64,000 nt of DNA from contig CAYMKU010000018.1 in assembly GCA_964391015.1 (NCBI GenBank), positions 9,490-73,489 of the forward strand. The letters run 5' to 3'. This stretch comes from XYD12-FULL-36-8 sp964391015. GTDB taxonomy: Bacteria; Bacteroidota; Ignavibacteria; Ignavibacteriales; Ignavibacteriaceae. The position numbers and the translations under genes were made by a program. Position 1 is the first letter of the stretch, and every line of letters starts with the position of its first letter. Below the pieces are notes generated by a model that saw only the letters and a list, made by a program, of their open reading frames with translations, was not told where the DNA came from and did no database searches. Shown piece after piece: positions 61,084-64,000 of the stretch.

Positions 61084-63708
61084 ATGTCCAATCTCTTACC
61101 CTGTCCTGCATTTTTCCCAAAAAAGATCTCCAACAACTTTCGCTTAACGATCATGTCGCTGTTAATATCTTTTTTAACGATTTCGAATATCTCAATGATC
61201 AATGCTCAAATAAACAGAGAACCATGGAACAATATTTCTGAAAGCTCGATTACAAATCAGAGTAACAGGAGTATTATTCCCCAGGAATACCGGACATTGT
61301 TACTCGATAAAACGAGTTTATATGCAATACTTGATCAAGCGCCGCTTGAATTTTCAAATGATTCCCACAGCCGAAGAGTGTATTTAAAGCTTCCGTACCC
61401 AAATGGAGAATTGAAAAAGTTTTTTATTCTTAACTCCCCAATCATGGAAGCGGGCTTAGCTGCTAAGTATCCTGAAATTAGAACTTTTATTGCTTATGGC
61501 ATTGACGAACCATCTGCACGTGCGAGGTTTGATTTCACACCTCAAGGATTTCATGCGATTATTTTTACAGAACAAGGGACAATTTATATTGATCCATACA
61601 GCCAAAATACAACTGAGTTTTACATAAGCTATTATAAGAAAAATTATTTCCCAAGTGAATCAAACCTATTTAGTGAGATAGACGTTCTTGGTAAGGATAG
61701 TGAAACTGCACATGAAATTTCGCAGATGATTTCCAATGGAATGGAGCTTTTAGCTCCTGTAAACTTACGAACCTATCGTTTAGCATGTGCAACAACTGGT
61801 GAGTACACAGCTTTTCATGGTGGTACGAAACCTTTGGGATTAGCAGCGGTAGTCACTGCTATAAATCGAGTTGACGGCGTGTATGAACGTGAAGTTGCAG
61901 TAAGGATGGTATTAATTGCAAACAATGACACGCTAATTTACACCAATGCTAGTACCGATCCTTATACAAACAACAATGGCTCAACAATGTTAGGTCAAAA
62001 TATATCAAACCTTAATACAGTAATAGGGAATGCTAATTTTGATATCGGTCATGTATTTAGTACAGGTGGTGGTGGAATTGCATACCTTGGATGCGTTTGC
62101 ACAAGTAATAAAGCCGGAGGAGTGACAGGATTGTCAAGCCCGACTGGTGATCCATTTTATATTGATTATGTCGCCCATGAAATGGGACATCAATTTGGAG
62201 CGAATCATTCCTTTAACGGAAATGCTGGTTCTTGCAGCGGCGGAAATAGAAACGCAGGCACAGCATACGAGCCCGGAAGCGGATCAACAATTATGGCTTA
62301 CGCAGGTATTTGTAGCCCTCAAGATCTTCAAAGCAATAGTGATGATTATTTTCACCTCGTTAGTCTTTTGGAAATTGCAGCTTATACACAGCAAAGCTCA
62401 GGAAATTCTTGTGCTGCAATAACTGCAAGCGGAAATAATACCCCAGTTGTAACAGTTCCTTTAGGTGGATTCTCAATTCCAATCAGCACGCCGTTTAGCT
62501 TAACTGGCTCAGCAACAGATTTAGATAATGATCCGCTTACATACTGCTGGGAAGAGTATGATCTTGGCGCTGCAGGTGCCCCAGGAACACCTTCAGGAAC
62601 TGCTCCAATTTTCAGAAGCTTCAAACCCGTAAGCAGCCAAACCAGAATTTTTCCAAAGGTTTCAAATTTAATTAATAACACAACAACAATTGGAGAAATA
62701 CTTCCAACTTACACAAGAAATCTTAGTTTCCGCCTGACTGCAAGAGATAATAAAATGGGAGGTGGAGGATTTGGTTATAGTGCTGTCGGATTTTTTGTAA
62801 ACAGTGTTGCCGGACCATTCTTGCTTACATCACCTAATACTGCAGTTAACTGGGATGGATTATCAGCACAAACTATTACATGGAATGTTGCAAACACTAA
62901 TGCATCTCCTATCAATTGTGCTAATGTAAATATTTTACTTTCAACCGATGGCGGTCAAACTTTTCCAATCACCATTCTTGCAAATACCCCTAATGATGGT
63001 TCAGAAGTGGTTACAATTCCAAATAATCCATCATCAACAGCAAGAATAAAAGTCGAGGCAGCTGATAATATTTTCTTCGACATTTCAAATGTCAACTTCA
63101 CTATAAACAGTGTTGTACCTGTTGAATTGATTTCATTCACAGCTGCATACAATTCTGCTTTTATAAAATTAGATTGGACTACTGCAACAGAAACAAATAA
63201 TTATGGTTTCAATATCGAAAGATGCAGATTGCAGAACACATCTGATATAAAGAATTGGGAAGTAATTGCATTTATAAATGGAAGCGGTAACAGCAGCTCA
63301 ATCAAAAATTATAGTTTCCAGGACAAAGCTGTTGGTTTTTCGGGAAAATATTTTTACAGGTTAAAACAAATTGATCTCGATGGCAGTTACAAGTACTCAA
63401 ATGAAGTTGAAGTTGATATTAATGCAGCAAAGAATTATAACTTAGGTCAGAATTATCCGAACCCTTTCAATCCTGTTACAACAATTAATTTTTCAGTTCC
63501 GGTCACTGCTGATGTTGCTATAACTCTGTACAATTCTTTGGGACAGGAAGTGCAAGTATTGGTCAACAGAAATTTTGCGCCAGGGATTTACAACATTGAC
63601 GTTGATGCTTCAGCACTTTCAAGCGGTGTTTATCATTACAGAATTGAAGCAAAGGGAAATGACGGTTCAAAATATATTTCGTTCAAGAAAATGGTTTTGT
63701 TAAAGTAA
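61084..63708 (+). CDS. T9SS-exported reprolysin-type zinc metalloprotease
   Basis: 874 residues. A long N-terminus holds a signal helix (IMSLLISFLTISNISMINAQ; a start at ATG 61153 is also possible). A propeptide-like region runs to ~220, then an M12B/reprolysin domain whose zinc motif VAHEMGHQFGANHSF (HExxHxxxxxH) is followed by the Met-turn IMAYAGIC. Fibronectin/Ig-like beta domains (~450-690), a PVELISFTAAYNSAFIKLDWTTATETNNYGFNIER linker domain and the sorting domain NYPNPFNPVTTINFSVP...MVLLK follow. It is a secreted or surface protease, probably for protein digestion outside the cell. A terminator hairpin follows. Confidence 0.92.
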   Translation: MSNLLPCPAFFPKKISNNFRLTIMSLLISFLTISNISMINAQINREPWNNISESSITNQSNRSIIPQEYRTLLLDKTSLYAILDQAPLEFSNDSHSRRVYLKLPYPNGELKKFFILNSPIMEAGLAAKYPEIRTFIAYGIDEPSARARFDFTPQGFHAIIFTEQGTIYIDPYSQNTTEFYISYYKKNYFPSESNLFSEIDVLGKDSETAHEISQMISNGMELLAPVNLRTYRLACATTGEYTAFHGGTKPLGLAAVVTAINRVDGVYEREVAVRMVLIANNDTLIYTNASTDPYTNNNGSTMLGQNISNLNTVIGNANFDIGHVFSTGGGGIAYLGCVCTSNKAGGVTGLSSPTGDPFYIDYVAHEMGHQFGANHSFNGNAGSCSGGNRNAGTAYEPGSGSTIMAYAGICSPQDLQSNSDDYFHLVSLLEIAAYTQQSSGNSCAAITASGNNTPVVTVPLGGFSIPISTPFSLTGSATDLDNDPLTYCWEEYDLGAAGAPGTPSGTAPIFRSFKPVSSQTRIFPKVSNLINNTTTIGEILPTYTRNLSFRLTARDNKMGGGGFGYSAVGFFVNSVAGPFLLTSPNTAVNWDGLSAQTITWNVANTNASPINCANVNILLSTDGGQTFPITILANTPNDGSEVVTIPNNPSSTARIKVEAADNIFFDISNVNFTINSVVPVELISFTAAYNSAFIKLDWTTATETNNYGFNIERCRLQNTSDIKNWEVIAFINGSGNSSSIKNYSFQDKAVGFSGKYFYRLKQIDLDGSYKYSNEVEVDINAAKNYNLGQNYPNPFNPVTTINFSVPVTADVAITLYNSLGQEVQVLVNRNFAPGIYNIDVDASALSSGVYHYRIEAKGNDGSKYISFKKMVLLK

Positions 63709-63738
63709 AAATCTAAACATCATTATTATCAAAAATCA

Positions 63739-63764
63739 ATGCCTCTCTCATCTGAAGAGGCATT
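63739..63764 (+). terminator. Terminator hairpin after the metalloprotease gene
   Basis: AATGCCTCT and AGAGGCATT form a nine-bp stem around an eight-base loop, followed by AGTTTT. It lies 31 bp after the stop. Confidence 0.8.
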
Positions 63765-63782
63765 AGTTTTAGAAAGAATAAA

Positions 63783-64000
63783 ATGAAGACGCTTCCAAGG
63801 AAAACCTCTGCAAAAGATATTGATACTTACCTTGCCGGGCTTCCCAGCGAAGCAAAGGTTAAGCTTGATAAACTTCGACAAACTATAAAGAATGCAGCAC
63901 CGAAAGCTGAAGAGGTCATTAGCTACCAAATGCCGGCATTCAGGTTTTATGGGATGTTGGTTTGGTTTGCAGCATTTAAAAATCATTACTCACTTTTTGT
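63783..64000 (+). CDS. DUF1801/YdhG-family protein, 3' end outside window
   Basis: ATG 63783 opens MKTLPRKTSAKDIDTYLAGL and continues with KVKLDKLRQTIKNAAPKAEEVISYQMPAFRF, the conserved core of DUF1801 (YdhG/YdeI-like) proteins. The frame is open at the window end. Function in the cell is unknown; family members have a small alpha/beta fold of the frataxin-like type. Monocistronic as far as seen. Confidence 0.85.
   Translation, partial: MKTLPRKTSAKDIDTYLAGLPSEAKVKLDKLRQTIKNAAPKAEEVISYQMPAFRFYGMLVWFAAFKNHYSLF

Noticed and set aside
63729..63986. 85-residue minus-strand ORF at the right end
   Set aside because: It is antisense to the DUF1801 gene, whose start and motifs are clear.

Overview
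The window looks like chromosome from an Ignavibacteria / Chlorobi-group bacterium (Bacteroidota-FCB lineage). Base composition is AT-rich. Seven exported proteins end in the tail motif NYPNPFNPxTxI followed by a GVYFYR-type strand and a final MxLLK/R, which is the type A sorting domain of the type IX secretion system (T9SS) as found in Ignavibacteria. A bacterial geranylgeranylglyceryl-phosphate synthase and multiheme cytochromes fit the same group. This placement is inferred from protein features; no rRNA or tRNA gene was seen.

Layout. (1) 1-6369, minus strand: a compact six-gene run encoding a Tat-exported HybA-like ferredoxin, a HybB/NrfD-like quinone-binding membrane subunit, a 13-heme cytochrome c, a histidine kinase with two haem-type motifs in its sensor, a response regulator fused to a GcvH-like domain without the lipoyl lysine, and a membrane-anchored receiver cut by the window edge. 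The first three form a plausible menaquinone/periplasm electron-transfer complex and the last three its own redox control circuit. This is the most unusual system here. (2) 6.6-17 kb: housekeeping and scavenging genes (macro domain, MBL/beta-CASP nuclease, EamA exporter, glutamine synthetase, enolase, MetX-like hydrolase, YbaK deacylase), interrupted by REP-like palindromes, a frameshifted REP-associated transposase (RAYT) and other dispersed repeats. (3) 17-29 kb: a very large beta-propeller T9SS protein, a DUF4097 protein, TPM protein, thioredoxin, cell-wall amidase, a methyltransferase, Trm112, Tag glycosylase, dihaem cytochrome, OsmC and PPK2.

(4) 29.3-33.5 kb: a metal-uptake operon (small membrane protein, outer-membrane beta-barrel, substrate-binding protein, ATPase, permease), probably for zinc or manganese. 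(5) 33.6-48.9 kb: lipoprotein, GGGP synthase, GmhA, a truncated DoxX-like protein, a T9SS propeller protein split by a frameshift at a T7 run that contains a T_TTT_TTA slippery heptamer, DUF192, a serine hydrolase, and three large T9SS cargo proteins. (6) 49-60.8 kb: glnE translationally coupled to a DUF2723 membrane glycosyltransferase-like gene, then a minus-strand housekeeping block of greA, ribD, ribE, tilS, hpt, ftsH and a polyprenol-kinase-like gene. (7) 61-64 kb: a T9SS reprolysin-type metalloprotease and the start of a DUF1801 gene.

Several starts were moved from the longest ORF to an internal start with a better ribosome site or family length (the response regulator, HybB, GlnA, the 26.8-kb cytochrome, GmhA, the 43-kb beta-helix protein and GreA). 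Terminator-like hairpins lie after several genes, mostly next to the T9SS cargo genes. No CRISPR array, prophage, intact insertion sequence or riboswitch was recognised.
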